Notes: generated by a model not told the origin, from the letters alone. 64,000 nt of DNA from Aradus depressus (GCA_963662175.1 OY759217.1:8434562-8498561), one strand, 5' to 3'. Numbered from the stretch's first letter, positions 24,383-36,319 are shown. Numbers and translations are program-made.

Positions 24383-24638
24383 CTTAAAGCATCGGTAACA
24401 AAAATAAAAAAATTATAAACTTACCCCACCCACACAGCACAGTGGTTAAAGGACAACTGGCATAGCTCTATGGAGTGAGGATAGCTAGGTTCACTCACTC
24501 TCTCTACATACAGAAACATTCATTCTAATATACACAATAACTAAAACAAATCTCTCTGTAGATCTCTCTGTGCTGTGTGGGTGAGGTAAGTCAGTTTATA
24601 TTTTTTATTTCTGTTACTCTGTACCCTGATGCTTTAAG
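24383..24638. mobile_element. MITE with imperfect terminal inverted repeats of about 60 bp
   Basis: The left arm (24383-24437) runs CTTAAAGCATCGGTAACA ... CCACCCACACAGCAC. The right arm (24569-24638) is its inverse (GTGCTGTGTGGGTGAGG ... GATGCTTTAAG), with small indels. The 130-bp centre is non-coding. Confidence 0.75.
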
Positions 24639-24691
24639 TTTTATACTTTTCATTAGTTGTATATTTTATGTATTCTATCACAGATGAACCA

Positions 24692-24717
24692 CTGATGATG
24701 ACGCTGTTGCGTTGAAA
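24692..24717 (+). ncRNA. Hammerhead-ribozyme-like core (relic)
   Basis: CTGATGA is followed by a possible 5-bp helix (GACGC / GCGTT around TGTT) and then GAAA, the order of the hammerhead core. Stems I and III could not be defined with confidence and the motif is short, so this is a candidate only. Hammerhead motifs are known at the ends of Penelope-like elements, which are present in this window. Confidence 0.35.
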
Positions 24718-24911
24718 AACGATTCTGATCAAAATAAAGCAATGGGAAGACAACGTCTTTTATTTCTATGAGAAATCTCGTCTTGAAATCCAACAAAGAC
24801 ACATTTTTCAATTTTGTGAAAGGCACTAGAATGCCCGACCAAATAAATTACTTTCTTTCTTTCTTCAGTTTATTAAAAATTCAAAAAAATTCAAAAATAT
24901 TCATCGGAAGT

Positions 24912-25019
24912 GTGTTTATCCCAACGATGTTTCGCGTCGTTCTTACGTCCCTTCATCAAGTCCCAATGTATGAGATATAGAAAAGAAAAAGAAAACAATG
25001 TAACTATAACAATATATAA

Positions 25020-25058
<39 letters not shown>

Positions 25059-25205
25059 CAATTATAAATGATTAAATAAAAAAGTCTAAATAAATAAATA
25101 AAAAATATATAAATGAATAAATAAAAAATTATAAATGAATAAATGAAACAATAACGTACCTTTTGGATATGAAACACGATTCTTTATTGTGATTATATTA
25201 TTCAT
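24912..25205. repeat. Duplicated retroelement-end segment, copy A
   Basis: It begins ATCCCAACGATGTTTCGCG, includes GAGATATAGAAAAGAAAAAG and a TA microsatellite, and ends GATTCTTTATTGTGATTATA. The same blocks in the same order occur at 26883-27915. Confidence 0.8.
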
Positions 25206-26010
25206 TCGTCGCACAACATCTTACAATCACATATAAAATTCTCCTTTCTTCCTGGTATCATCATGACTAATATTGTTAAGAGGAAAAATATTTATATGTT
25301 TGCTTCATTAAAACTTCAGTTAAAGTTGGAGAATTTAAGGTCAATAATGAAATTCAACTTTCTAATCACATTTGTTATCCAGGTAGAATGTCTATAAAAT
25401 ATGTTTGTGGTATGTCTCATTACGGTTGTCCATATTTGCCATATAAGGAGGTCCGTAGCTTGTTAGACCGACCATATGGTCTGTCCGTATGTTGGCCTCG
25501 CGTCCGGACCATTGTTTCCCACAGGGTCATGAGAGGAGCTTCTTAGCGGGACATACTCCGAGAAAATTGGCAATTATCTCTCTCAAGATACAATATACGA
25601 ATGTATAGGAGATACCGGATAAATGGACCACAATCAAAATAACTCAAAAATTGTCAGAAATATTAACATTTTACAAAGTTTTTGAGTTGACCCCCCCTCC
25701 TCTTTTTGGCAAATTTGACTGAAAATCGGTAGATAGTTGCCCTTTTGTGGCTTTGGTCATAAAATTTTGTGTCGATACATTAATTCTATCGGCAGTTTTC
25801 GTGCTCACAGACACGCACATAGATTCAAGCACAGACAATTTCTACTTCCCCAGTTATACAAAATATAGCGGGTTATGTAACGATGTTGAGTTTTCGCAGG
25901 AAATTTCTAAAACCTTTTTTTGTCCCTAGTTGGTTTGGCTGAAAATAATTATGTGTCTTTTTCTGGGAGGTCTGAAATTTTGAATCAAATTATTTAACAT
26001 TAATAATTAT
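25206..26010. other. Spacer with dispersed-repeat fragment
   Basis: No gene. The part at 25640-25980 belongs to the dispersed family (GTGTCGATACATTAATTCTA and GTGCTCACAGACACGCAC). Confidence 0.5.
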
Positions 26011-26622
26011 TTCCGTTAAACCATACATAACATAGTAATAATAATAATACATTTATTTCCGTTAAACCATACATAACATAGTAATAATAATAATACATTT
26101 ATTTCCGTTAAACCATACATAACATAGTAATAATAATAATACATTTATTTCCGTTAAACCATACATAACATAGTAATAATAATAATACATTTATTTCCGT
26201 TAAACCATACATAACATAGTAATAATAATAATACATTTATTTCCGTTAAACCATACATAACATAGTAATAATAATAATACATTTATTTCCGTTAAACCAT
26301 ACATAACATAGTAATAATAATAATACATTTATTTCCGTTAAACCATACATAACATAGTAATAATAATAATACATTTATTTCCGTTAAACCATACATAACA
26401 TAGTAATAATAATAATACATTTATTTCCGTTAAACCATACATAACATAGTAATAATAATAATACATTTATTTCCGTTAAACCATACATAACATAGTAATA
26501 ATAATAATACATTTATTTCCGTTAAACCATACATAACATAGTAATAATAATAATACATTTATTTCCGTTAAACCATACATAACATAGTAATAATAATAAT
26601 ACATTTATTTCCGTTAAACCAA
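26011..26622. repeat. 46-bp minisatellite, 13-14 copies, almost identical
   Basis: Exact 46-bp spacing of TTCCGTTAAACCATACATAA from 26011 to 26609, with an AATAATAATAATA segment in each unit. No substitutions were noticed between interior units, so the array is young or recently homogenised. Confidence 0.97.
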
Positions 26623-26882
26623 TACATGGTAATAGGATAGGTCGAAAGAGTTTATACATTAAGATAACATAAATTAGATTTATAACTACTTGAGTCTAAA
26701 ACACGTATGAATATAGTAATAACAAAACTATTAAAAAAAGTAAAATGAAATTAATAAATACTTAAAAATATATGAGTATAAAAAAAAATAAAATAAAACA
26801 TAGATAGATACATTTATAATAATTAGACACATATTTCAATTTAATAAAAATTAAGATAACTATTTTTCAAAAAACTTCGGAA
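26623..26882. other. AT-rich spacer
   Basis: Nothing recognisable; A-rich with TA dinucleotide runs. Confidence 0.6.
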
Positions 26883-27915
26883 CTTTATCCCAACGATGTT
26901 TCGGGATGTTCTTACGTCCATTCATCAGGTGCCAGTGTGCGAGATATAGAAACGAAAAAGGTAACAATGTAACTATAACAATATGTCAAAAAAAAAAAAA
27001 ATATATATATATATATATGTATATGGCAGTTATATTATTCTCCCATTTATTTTTTGAGTTCAAAATACACTTAAATACAGAAATGTTTCGGATGTTCTCT
27101 CCCAGAAGGGGGAGATCTGGAAGTGCTTTATCTTGCGGTGTGACGTCATCCAGCTTAGTTGCAGCTATCATGCAGAATAGAAACACACAACCTTTCAACG
27201 GTATAAAGATTTCTTTCGCGGGGTCCTTCCCAACTTTTTAAGTACTTTTAAATTGTGTTAATTGTTAATGGGCTTAAAAGGAAACCCTTTCCTTCCGTTG
27301 GCAATTTAAGCCCTATTACATTAAATTTTTCATTTCTTTTTTTTAACACCACTTTTTTTTGTTTTTTTTTCTTTTTCGGGTGCTTCTGACCCCTTAGGGG
27401 GGTCGGTCACATCACCCTATGTTCTCCCGGCTCCTTACGCCGAGTGATCTCGGGATCTTATCGGGGTTCTGTTCTGCCTGTGTCCCGGAGCCGGGGGGAG
27501 CCGCCGCACGCCTGTCGGTGGTCGGTGGGGCCCCCGGCACCGGGTTTGTAGGCTTTCTTGATTCTCCGCCAGGAAGGAGACTTTTTAACACCACTGCATA
27601 CCACTCGTTGAGGCGTCCAACTTTTATTCTTTGTAAAATTTTGCTAACACTAATCGCTTCCGAATTATTTGGATTGTGGCCCGTTTATCTGGGACACCCT
27701 GTATATTATTCAATTATAAATGATTAAATAAAAAAGTCTAAATAAATAAAAAATATATAAATGAATAAATACAAAATTATAAATGAATAAATAAAACAAT
27801 GACGTAGGTACCTTTAAGGTGTGGAGGAACTCTGTCCAAAAAATAAAAATGAAAGCTTTTTATCAAATAATGTTTTTGGATATGAAACACGATTCTTTAT
27901 TGTGATTATATTATT
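26883..27915. repeat. Duplicated retroelement-end segment, copy B, with insertion
   Basis: The left part (26883-27019) and right part (about 27697-27915) match consecutive blocks of copy A at 24912-25205. They are separated by about 680 bp of foreign DNA ending GGGACACCCTGTATA. On the minus strand at 26928-26898 the order CTGATGA ... GAAAC appears, a second hammerhead-like core. Confidence 0.75.
27356..27580 (-). mobile_element. GC-rich retroposed fragment with target-site duplication
   Basis: This 225-bp GC-rich block is flanked by a 14-bp direct repeat TTTTTAACACCACT (27342-27355 and 27581-27594). On the minus strand it ends in an A-rich tail (the T-rich tract at 27356-27377), as expected for a 5'-truncated LINE or processed sequence inserted by target-primed reverse transcription. 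A 60-codon minus frame (Pro/Arg/Gly rich) could be a LINE ORF end, but no motif proves it. Confidence 0.65.
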
Positions 27916-28234
27916 CTTACTGAACAGTGAGAATAAAATAAAATAGGACACGTCATCCGGATATCCATCAGTATTTTTGTCATTCCTTCATTATTGCACC
28001 TTACACGATCAGTAATACTTTAGAATATTGACTGTATTACTGACCGTGTAAGGGGCCTTATACAATTATATACCTCAAATTAGCTTATAAATTATCTATA
28101 CTAACCGATAATAAATCTTAGAATATAAACATAATAAACGAATAATAAATAATTAAAAACATAAATAAATAATAGAAGATAAATTAATACAAATTCCTAA
28201 TATTGATAAGTACCATAGATTTTTTTATTTTTAT
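27916..28234. other. AT-rich spacer
   Basis: Nothing recognisable. Confidence 0.6.
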
Positions 28235-28895
28235 TTCTGGGCATATGGAAAGACGATTGGAGTCAACCATTGGATGCATCATGGAGGCTCAGATCCAAGG
28301 AGCCAGATGATGAGGAAGACTATGGCTGAGATGGACTGGTGTGGGCTGGGCATATGGACAGAGGATCGGAGTCAGTCATTGGACGCATCATGGAGACTCA
28401 GATCCAATGAGCCAGATGACGAGGAAGACCACGGCTGAGATGGACTGTCCTGGTGAAGAAGGATGCCGTGGAACAATGGAGAGAATAGGAACTGGCGAGC
28501 GGTGGCTCATGAGGCGGCTGGTGTGGGCTGGGCATATGGAAAGAGGATCGGAGTCAGTCATTGGACGCATCATGGAGGCTCAGATCCAATGAGCCAGATG
28601 ACGCGGAAGACCAAGGCTGAGATGAATTGTCCTGGTGAAGAAGGATGCCGTCGAACAATGGAGAGAATAGGAACTGGCGAGCGGTGGCTCATGGGGCGGC
28701 TGGTGTGGGCTGGGCATATGGAAAGAGGATCGGAGTCAGTCATTGGACGCATCATGGAGGCTCAGGTCCAAGGAGCCAGATGACGAGGAAGACCACGGCT
28801 GAGATGGACTGACCTGGTGAAGAAGGATGCCGTGGAACACTGGCGAGCGGAGGCTCACAAGGGGGCTGGTGTGGACGGCTAAAGGATCTTTAAGG
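28235..28895 (+). pseudogene. LINE ORF2 C-terminal tail, tandemly repeated in 182-bp units
   Basis: In shifting frames each unit encodes WAGHMERGSESVIGRIMEAQ and then a basic block RGRPRLRWTDLVKKDAVEHW. This order (GHM..R, then RGRP+.RW.D.V..D) is the usual tail of reverse-transcriptase proteins encoded by several non-LTR families. The repeat length is not a multiple of three and one RR is replaced by R-stop, so no continuous frame survives. About 3.5 units are present, the first partial. Everything upstream, including the reverse transcriptase, is missing. Confidence 0.7.
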
Positions 28896-30971
28896 TCCGT
28901 TGCCGGCGGAATAAGAGTAAGAAATAATAACTGTTGATGGAATGAGCCGTAACAGTCGAATCCATAAGTTCATAAGTCGATTTTCAGCCAGAACGGCTTA
29001 ATTTATCGTAAATAATCGACCTTATTGCCGATAGTCTTTTCATTTTTTGAATTCAAGAGAACATAAAATGCCTGTAAAAACTCAACTTCGATTTTTTAAA
29101 CGTATTTCTAGTGAAGTAAAAACAACACAGGACAATTAGAGATGAAGAGGATTTGAAAATGGCCTTCAACACAAGAAGCTCTGAAAGAAGGAGTAAAAAA
29201 CATACAGAAAAAAAGTTTAGGATCATCGATCAAAGATTTATGACAAAAATGAGAGGGTTGGATGTTATGAAGAAAAAAATACAGAGAAAAAACTTTAACT
29301 AAGTAGTAATTTGAATAATGTGAGGGGAACCATGCCATATCTGGAGCATCGATAATGACAGATCGATATATCAGGAAATCTGAACATCGAATTTATATCG
29401 AGTTAATTCATGGGATTAGAGGGGAAGTTGAAGTATCAATCAGCAAGAGATCCGGCCGACAACAATGTAATTATACATCGAATATTGAATAACAGAGAAA
29501 TGGGGAACAAGAAAACAAGAAAAAAAAAGCTTGTTAATGATTAAAAAAAAGTTTTAATTTTTAAAATCTGAAATAATTAATTGCTAACCTTTGGCTTGTT
29601 ATAAATGTCAGGAGAAATGTTTAGTATGTGGTGAAGTGGGTAGCATAGCTGTCTACAATGAGAAGGCTGGGAAGTCAAGTCTCCTGATGGCTCTCCCAGC
29701 TATACAAAATATAGAAAAAATTAGATAACCCCTGCTTCAAAAAATTTAAAAAAAGTAAAATCACTAGCAATGTACTCACCAACACGAATTATTGAAATAT
29801 GTTTCCGCTCTCCCCCTAAAAAAAAAAAAAAAAAACTGAAACCTCTGTAATAAAACAACAACTAGACTTATTTGTCAATCAAAAAGACTGCAAATTATAA
29901 AACAAAAACAGAATTAATCTCCACATAAGAGGAAGCTATATTTGTAATATTATTGTTTATAACTAATTATGATTCTAATAATAAAAAAAAAATAAATGTT
30001 ATGCTTGAATTTATTTGAAATTGATAAAAAAATAATCGAAATGAATTTCTTTTAAGAGGTTTTACTAAACAAAAATAATTACTGGTGTTTATAAAAGAGA
30101 AATTAATTAAATAAATCATTAATGTGATGGAAAGATAAATTTATAAGTTACACCTTGAGTGAAGCTCCAGTATAAATAACTCTAAAAAAAATTGATTCTA
30201 CGTCACTTGTACCAATTTTTGTATAAAATTATATCTCCCGAGTACTAAAAAAAATGCAAATAAATATTTATGTGTCCCGAATTGGTACCTCCATAGGTCG
30301 TGAACTCGTTGAGCCTGTAAGTTTTGACAACTTGAAATTCGTTGAGAGAGAGGTGGGGAATAATGAAAAAAAATTAAAACATGTTTACAAATAACATTAC
30401 TTTAATTAAAAAAATGAAATTGAAAATGGCCATCATGCAACAAAAATTATATCTACTCCTACTTCCGTGACGTCACGCTTGAAACTTTTTTTTAACAGTT
30501 CTTCAATAATAATAAAAAAAAATGGAGTTCAAACTCCCTTCCCGTCATCTTAACTCTTCACTGATCACTTCGCACCCATATACCACTGTTTACTCACTTC
30601 ATTTGCAAAATTTTACAACAAAACTCGAAACAAGTCCCTCACAGGTTCTAGCTGTAGGAGAGTTGAACATAGACTAACTTTTTGCTTCCAAAGGCTTCTG
30701 GGAACACTCATTCGGATGTATTTTATTTTCCGTCAACTGCTTTTCTTCACAAATATTAAAATTTTTCGACGTTTTCTTCCTTCTCTTCTTTTTCTTCTTT
30801 CTTCTTAATTATTCTTTTAATTTTGTTTAACGTTGCTTTTTAATTTTGACTCATACTTTTCTTAAATTTTGCTTTCATTCTTTGAGATATACACTTTCGG
30901 ATCAATTTTGTACTGAACGGGTATATTATATACATAAAAAAAATTCATGTTGATACATTCATTCAATCGGA
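28896..30971. other. AT-rich spacer
   Basis: No gene. Short open frames are low-complexity. A poly-A run lies at about 29818-29836. Confidence 0.6.
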
Positions 30972-31310
30972 GGGCGCCGGTAGCTTAGTGGTATGCGTGC
31001 TTGACTTCTGAGCTCAAGAACGTGGTTTCGTAACCCGACCGAGGCCCTTAGTTTATTTTATCTGGGAGGTAAAATAAAATTAAACACGCCGTCCTTTGGA
31101 TGGGACGTTAAGCGATGGTCCCGAGCCTGTACGACTCGTTAAAGATCCCTACCCTAGGTGAATAAAAATTTAGGGTAGGCAAAATTTAGGACTCCCACAG
31201 TAGAGTCGGGCTCATGTCCACCAGAATGACGAAAGAGCGCTCTGGTAGTAGGCGATATGACCTCGTAGTTATAGCCCGGGCATGAATCATAAAACCTAAC
31301 CTAACCTAAA
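30972..31310 (+). repeat. tRNA-derived SINE copy 6, full length with AACCT tail
   Basis: Head GGGCGCCGGTAGCTTAGTGG (A-box with one change), mutated B-box, complete body and tail ending CATAAAACCTAACCTAACCT. It shows the family end most clearly: ATAAAA followed by AACCT units, here three. Confidence 0.92.
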
Positions 31311-33367
31311 CTTCATTCAATCGGAAGTTTTCCTGTTCACAGACAAACATACACATAGACCCAGACTGAATTTTTTTTTTACCTTTTTGAAATCAAGAAG
31401 TCGCAAAATATGAAATTCCGTCGAAAACTGAAATTCTGACCGATTACATAACGTTACCGTATACCTACTTTGTGTAGCTGGGAAAATAAAAAAATTGTAT
31501 CTGTGAGCTCGATAAATTTCGGGATGAGATCACCCTCTATAAGAAATATGAGGATTTTCAACCAAATTAGAGGGAACGCGAACACTTAGATTTTACAAAT
31601 AATTCGATCTGGGGAAGTACATTACCAGTTATTCACCTATTTTAATGTTGGTCACATGTTTCCGAGCAATTTAACCCATACGGATTGCCCTACTGCACTT
31701 TATATTTAACGAATATGCGAAATGTAAATATTAAAGGTAATATTATGTTGTATAATAACATCAAATAAAGTAAAAAATAAATAAATTGATAAAATAATAA
31801 ATAAAGAGAACGTCTAGTAAAAAAATATATATATATTTTAATGTTTCACAATAACCATAAAGATTCGACCCTCATGACGACCATTTACGGTTTTACGAAG
31901 GTCTACAAAAGCCTGTTAACGAGTGTTTGACTGTCTGTCTTCTTCTATCTTGGAAAGTATTGAAGCTAAATCACTGCCAAATTTTGTAGGTTGTTCGACG
32001 AAGCGCTACTCTTCTAGAGAAAAAAGATATATATATCCATGGTCAGAGGGAATAAGTTGTTAAGTCGTAAAATGGGCCAGAGTTAAGTGTACGTTGATGA
32101 TCTCCCAAGCCATCTGGGCACTGTGAAGAAGTTGGGAGCTCAGAACTTAAATACTTTTGTTAAAATTGTGTATGTTCTCGGTTAAATCAACTTAATCTAC
32201 TTCTTTGAGGAATCATTCACGAGATAACTGCATTTAACCTTTTATTCACTACGGCAGACTAGTCCAAGTCAAGAGGGCGTTTTCGGTTAAATCAACTTTA
32301 GAGAGGCATCATTCACGAGTATTTCAAACGTATGGTAATTAAGTAAGTGTGATCAATAATTAGGTAAGTGATGGGGAATGATTAGGTAATTAAGGGCAAA
32401 TCCAAGAAAGGATTAACAATATTCATTTTCATTCACTCCTATAGATTTAGAAGGTGTATGATTAATAATGATGCAAACATAATTTATTTATTTCATAAAC
32501 TGGATTTACAGGATTAATGAAAAAGTAAAAAAGTACTGCTCTGAAAAGTTTAGATTTACCAATGCATTCCCTGTGATACCGAGATATATAATGTAATGAC
32601 AAATATATGATGTTGCCATAACAACGCTTTCTTTTACCAACCACTTCTATACTGATCACTCTCCTTCCTCTTCTATCCTCACAAATGGATTAACGAAGTG
32701 ACATTGCTGGGTAATATTGTAATATTCATTACTAAAAAATCGAATGTGGCCATCATACGACTTTTTATACCAACTACTTTTTTCATATTGACTTAGGAAA
32801 ACCCTTCATGCGCGATTACATTAGTGATAGAGTGTCTCACAGAGGAGCATTCTGGTTGATGCAGAGAGCAAGGCGGAGCATGGATGGCATAGTCCTCCAT
32901 AGATGGACTTAGCAGGGGAGGGGAGGGGGGGCCCAGGCTACAGGAGGTTGTGGAGGTCGTGAACCCTCCTAGGTCACATTACCATACAAAAGATAGCCAC
33001 GCCTTGCTCCGTGCCTCCTTCTTACTCGGCTTCCAGATAGATACCCACCTACAAATTGGCATCTCATTCTACTGAGCCCCTATAAAATGACAAAACTTTA
33101 CCAAGGGTAGATCGAAGTTAGTTTTTTTAATTCAAAATATCCTGTCCAACCCAGCACATCCGAAGCCAATCGATCGTTTGCGCTAAAACTCAATGATGTA
33201 CATAGTCGCTTCTGAATCGTTTTTGTGTCGATACATTCATTACTTCTGAAGTTATTACAGTTTTTGTGTTAAGAATATATCTTCTTTTGAATATTACTTC
33301 CCTTAAACTTCGTGTAGCTTGTGCAGTAAGAGAAAAATCCGAGGTGTTTTTTTTCGTATTTAACTTA
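31311..33367. other. Spacer; dispersed-repeat and short interspersed repeat copies
   Basis: No gene. A dispersed-family fragment lies at about 31320-31660. Copy 2 of the TTACTGGGTACATGA repeat lies at 32580-32715. The GC-richer part at 32800-33080 has no recognised similarity. Confidence 0.5.
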
Positions 33368-33375
33368 TGTCAGAC

Positions 33376-34626
33376 CAATGTTGGGCATTATTGAATACAT
33401 TTTTATTCAATAAAGTTATTCAATAATTTTTTAGTGATTAGTGTGTTTTCATGAAGCAAGTTACAGTTTTATTCTATGAATTATTCGTTATTCTTTAACC
33501 TTTATAATTATTTTAGGTAATTTATGAATGATGATTATTTTTTAATTTGTTGTATTTTTTAAGGCCGAAATAACTAATAGCTTTATTGGATTAGAATTTA
33601 AGAATTCCTCCCCCCCCCCCCCCCCCCCCCCCACTTTGTATTGACAACTGTTTGTTTATAACGAGAAATACGTTAAGTTTACAAAATTAAATGCATAAAG
33701 TGAAATGTAAACACTGGATTAGCTCGATAAACATTGTACATCAGTGTTGAGTGTTAATTCCTCCCGTTAAAACTAAGGTAAAGTCAAATATCTTTTTTAC
33801 TTTTTTCTAGTCCTCAATTTTTTTTTCTAATTTCTATTATGAATGAAATTTAAAGCGATTCCAACACCCGTGAGTATGGGTTTGTCAACATTTTCAGTTA
33901 TTGATCTAGAACAAAATGACTCAAATCAATCAACATGTGTCAAGTGCCAACCTAATGAGGCTAAAATTAAGGTTAGTAGGTTTTCATCTTCAAATTGTAT
34001 TTCTCATTTAAAACGGCGCCATGGAAAAAGTGCATTTGAAGAGTATGAGAAGTACATAGCAGGAAAAAAATAAAAATAACGAGAGAATCTCAAACGTCAA
34101 GGAAAAGCTGGAAAAAAATCACACAAACCGATTTTGACATAATATTGTAAGGTTCTTACTACACTCTATGTGCCCATTCGATTTGTAAAAGATCAACCCT
34201 TCATTAAATTTTTAAAGATTTTAATGTTTCCTTCAATGTATTGAGCCGAGGAAATATATATATTACACTATTTTTTTAATAATATATATTTTCTAAAGAA
34301 TAAAGGTTTAGTTGGTTTTGAACAATGTGTTTTCATTTATTTAACCAAATACAAAATTATGCAAAAGAAAATCCAATTGAACATTTTTCAAAAACTATGT
34401 TATAATCGAATGACTACTAAGTAAAAATAGAAGAAAAAATTATTAAATATATTTATTTTTATTCAATAATTTATTTTTTATTCAAATAATGAATAAAACA
34501 AAATAATTCAATTTATTTTATGAATAACTGAATAATGAATAATCATTATTCAAAAGCTTTGAATGAAAATAAATGTTTATTCTCTATTAATTATTCATTA
34601 TTTTAAATGAATTTTTCCCAACATTG
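33376..34626 (+). mobile_element. Non-autonomous hAT element keeping a BED zinc finger
   Basis: Terminal inverted repeats CAATGTTGGG (33376) and CCCAACATTG (ending 34626) are flanked by 8-bp direct repeats TGTCAGAC (33368-33375) and TTTCAGAC (34627-34634), 7 of 8 identical. Eight-base duplications are diagnostic for hAT. The 1251-bp interior has AATAATTCATTATT-rich subterminal repeats, a poly-C tract (33610-33632) and one small BED-finger frame, with no transposase catalytic domain. Confidence 0.88.
33843..34073 (+). CDS. BED-type zinc finger, hAT transposase N-terminal fragment
   Basis: A 76-codon frame. C32-x2-C35 followed by SSSNCISHLKRRH, with H55-x4-H60, is the BED finger pattern, the DNA-binding module at the N terminus of hAT transposases. 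The frame stops directly after a lysine-rich end; the RNase-H-like catalytic domain and dimerisation region are gone, so it cannot transpose DNA by itself. It could act as a DNA-binding competitor if expressed, which is inference. The ATG at 33843 is chosen because an overlapping ATG at 33839 hits a stop within five codons. It lies centrally inside the element. Confidence 0.7.
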   Translation: MKFKAIPTPVSMGLSTFSVIDLEQNDSNQSTCVKCQPNEAKIKVSRFSSSNCISHLKRRHGKSAFEEYEKYIAGKK

Positions 34627-34634
34627 TTTCAGAC

Positions 34635-35172
34635 CCACCCTGGAGACAACAAAAATATCACAATGTGTTTTTCACGATGATATTTTAAATAATTATTATC
34701 AATTGAGTGGTTGACGCGAAAAAAGTTCTAAACGCCAAAATAACACTTCCTTCCTCTGCCATGTTGAGAACTACTGGAGGCTGTTAGAACCTTCTTCCAT
34801 GAGGCTCAACGCTGACGTGGGCTCAATACTACCAACTGCTGCTGTAACGGCAAAAAAAACTTCCCTACCCAGTCCCTAGAGACCTATAGAACCTGATTCC
34901 ACAGAAATCTCATTTTCGATTAAAGTGGAAGAACCTTTTTGGCGTCAACCACTCAATTATCGCTACTCGCCTATTGTTCATTAATAAAAACCAAATATGT
35001 TGATACAGAGACAAGATTTCTTGTCATTATGTCCATTCTATTGGGAGTTATCGTGTTCACAGAAACACACAGCTGATAATCATCCTTATGGGGTTTTCGA
35101 TACACAATTATTTTTTCATGTCTGAAAACATAAAATTATGGTAAATACGTCCAATTTCTGACTGGAGTTATA
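34635..35172. other. Spacer with dispersed-repeat fragment
   Basis: No gene. The part at 34970-35170 is a dispersed-family segment that continues at 36320, so the hAT-like element below inserted into it. Confidence 0.6.
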
Positions 35173-35343
35173 TAACTTCCCAGTGGCGTAGCGTAGTAGG
35201 GGCGGACCGCCCCGGGCGGCACCTTTAGGGGGCGACAAAAGTTCACAATAAATAATAATAATATCTTGTAAATATTTGAACCATCATATGGTCTGCACTT
35301 ATTTAATTATCAGCTGGCAGGATGGCAATGTTGTTTGGATATA

Positions 35344-36137
35344 CAGTGTACACTCTATATAGTGACACTTAGGGGACTGCGCATGTTATGGCGTTATTGA
35401 GAGTTGTCGTTAAATGAAGAGAAGAAATATCAATACATATTACATTACATTTAATAGTATTTTACTATTATAATATGTATTTACTAATAAAGTATAAAAT
35501 TTACAAACAACAAACATTAATATTGATACAAATAACAACGCTTATTGCGTCTAGTCTGTTATCTTCGTCTGACGTTTTTTGCTGCTCCAGTATTTTAATT
35601 GTATTTTGTTATGTATTTTATTCATATCTTGGAATACTGTGGGATCTACTTGGTTATACAAAATGTATTTTTCTAATAATTTCGCTGCATCGAGTGCTTG
35701 TTTAATGCTTGGTGGAGGCTCAGCATCATCCGTCTCATCTTATTCATCCCCTTATTGTTGTTCCTCAGTTTTTCTCACCGAACCCAGAATTTCTTCATCT
35801 GTAAGTAAAGCTGATGTAGCCAGGCTGTCGAACGAATTTCTTAGAATCTTCGGTACGTATGATGCTGACAGTCGAGGTAAATACGTGCTAGACAATAAAG
35901 CAACAAAATAACAAACAAAAGACCGTACACAGCTGCAGTTCTTATTAATTTGGGCAACTTGAAAGTACTGTTTATTGCTTAGTAATGACGTATTGTTGTC
36001 TTTATTTAGAGTAGGTGTGATGCTACATAGAGCGTATCATTATATGGACAACAAGGTAAACCACCAAGATTCAAGTAATTGCGATGTTTTAGGGAGTTTG
36101 TCGTTAAATCGATTGGCGTTAAGTAGAGTTTACACTG
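35344..36137 (-). mobile_element. pogo/Tigger-like element nested in hAT-like element
   Basis: Terminal inverted repeats CAGTGTACACTCTA (35344) and its partner GAGTTTACACTG (ending 36137) are flanked by TA on both sides (35342-35343 and 36138-36139), the Tc1/mariner/pogo target site. The GTCGTTAAAT subterminal motif appears in both ends. The interior contains the C-terminal part of a pogo-family transposase on the minus strand. Confidence 0.85.
35551..35840 (-). pseudogene. pogo/Tigger transposase, C-terminal fragment
   Basis: Read on the minus strand: LLTDEEILGSV, an acidic stretch, DDAEPPPSIKQALDAAKLLE, and the terminal KKRQTKITD before a stop at 35553-35551. This order (acidic linker, P-P-S-IKQAL helix, basic Q-T-x-ITD end) is the end of Tigger-type transposases derived from the CENP-B-like HTH plus DDE enzymes. 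Two in-frame stops interrupt the acidic linker. The DNA-binding and DDE domains are absent, so it is dead. Confidence 0.75.
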
Positions 36138-36319
36138 TATTTATGACTTTTTTATTTGTAACCTGTACAATACACAATAATGATGCCTGTTCTTGCCGAA
36201 AAGTTCTCTAGAATTACTGTATATTATAGTCTTTTAAATTGAAATACCTAAATAAGAGGGCGGCAAAATTTTCTTCCGCCCCGGGCGGCCGACACCCACG
36301 CTACGCCACTGTAACTTCC

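Larger units (their letters stand above)
35181..36311. mobile_element. hAT-like element with exact 8-bp TSD, host of a nested pogo
   Basis: Termini CAGTGGCGTAGCG (35181) and CGCTACGCCACTG (ending 36311) are inverted repeats, flanked by identical 8-bp direct repeats TAACTTCC (35173-35180 and 36312-36319). GC-rich subterminal blocks (GCCCCGGGCGGC) occur at both ends. Without the nested insert the element would be about 335 bp, so it is non-autonomous. Confidence 0.9.

Noticed and set aside
35475..35911. Plus-strand hydrophobic frames of 76 and 110 codons
   Set aside because: Antisense of the pogo transposase C-terminal fragment, which has recognisable motifs on the minus strand.
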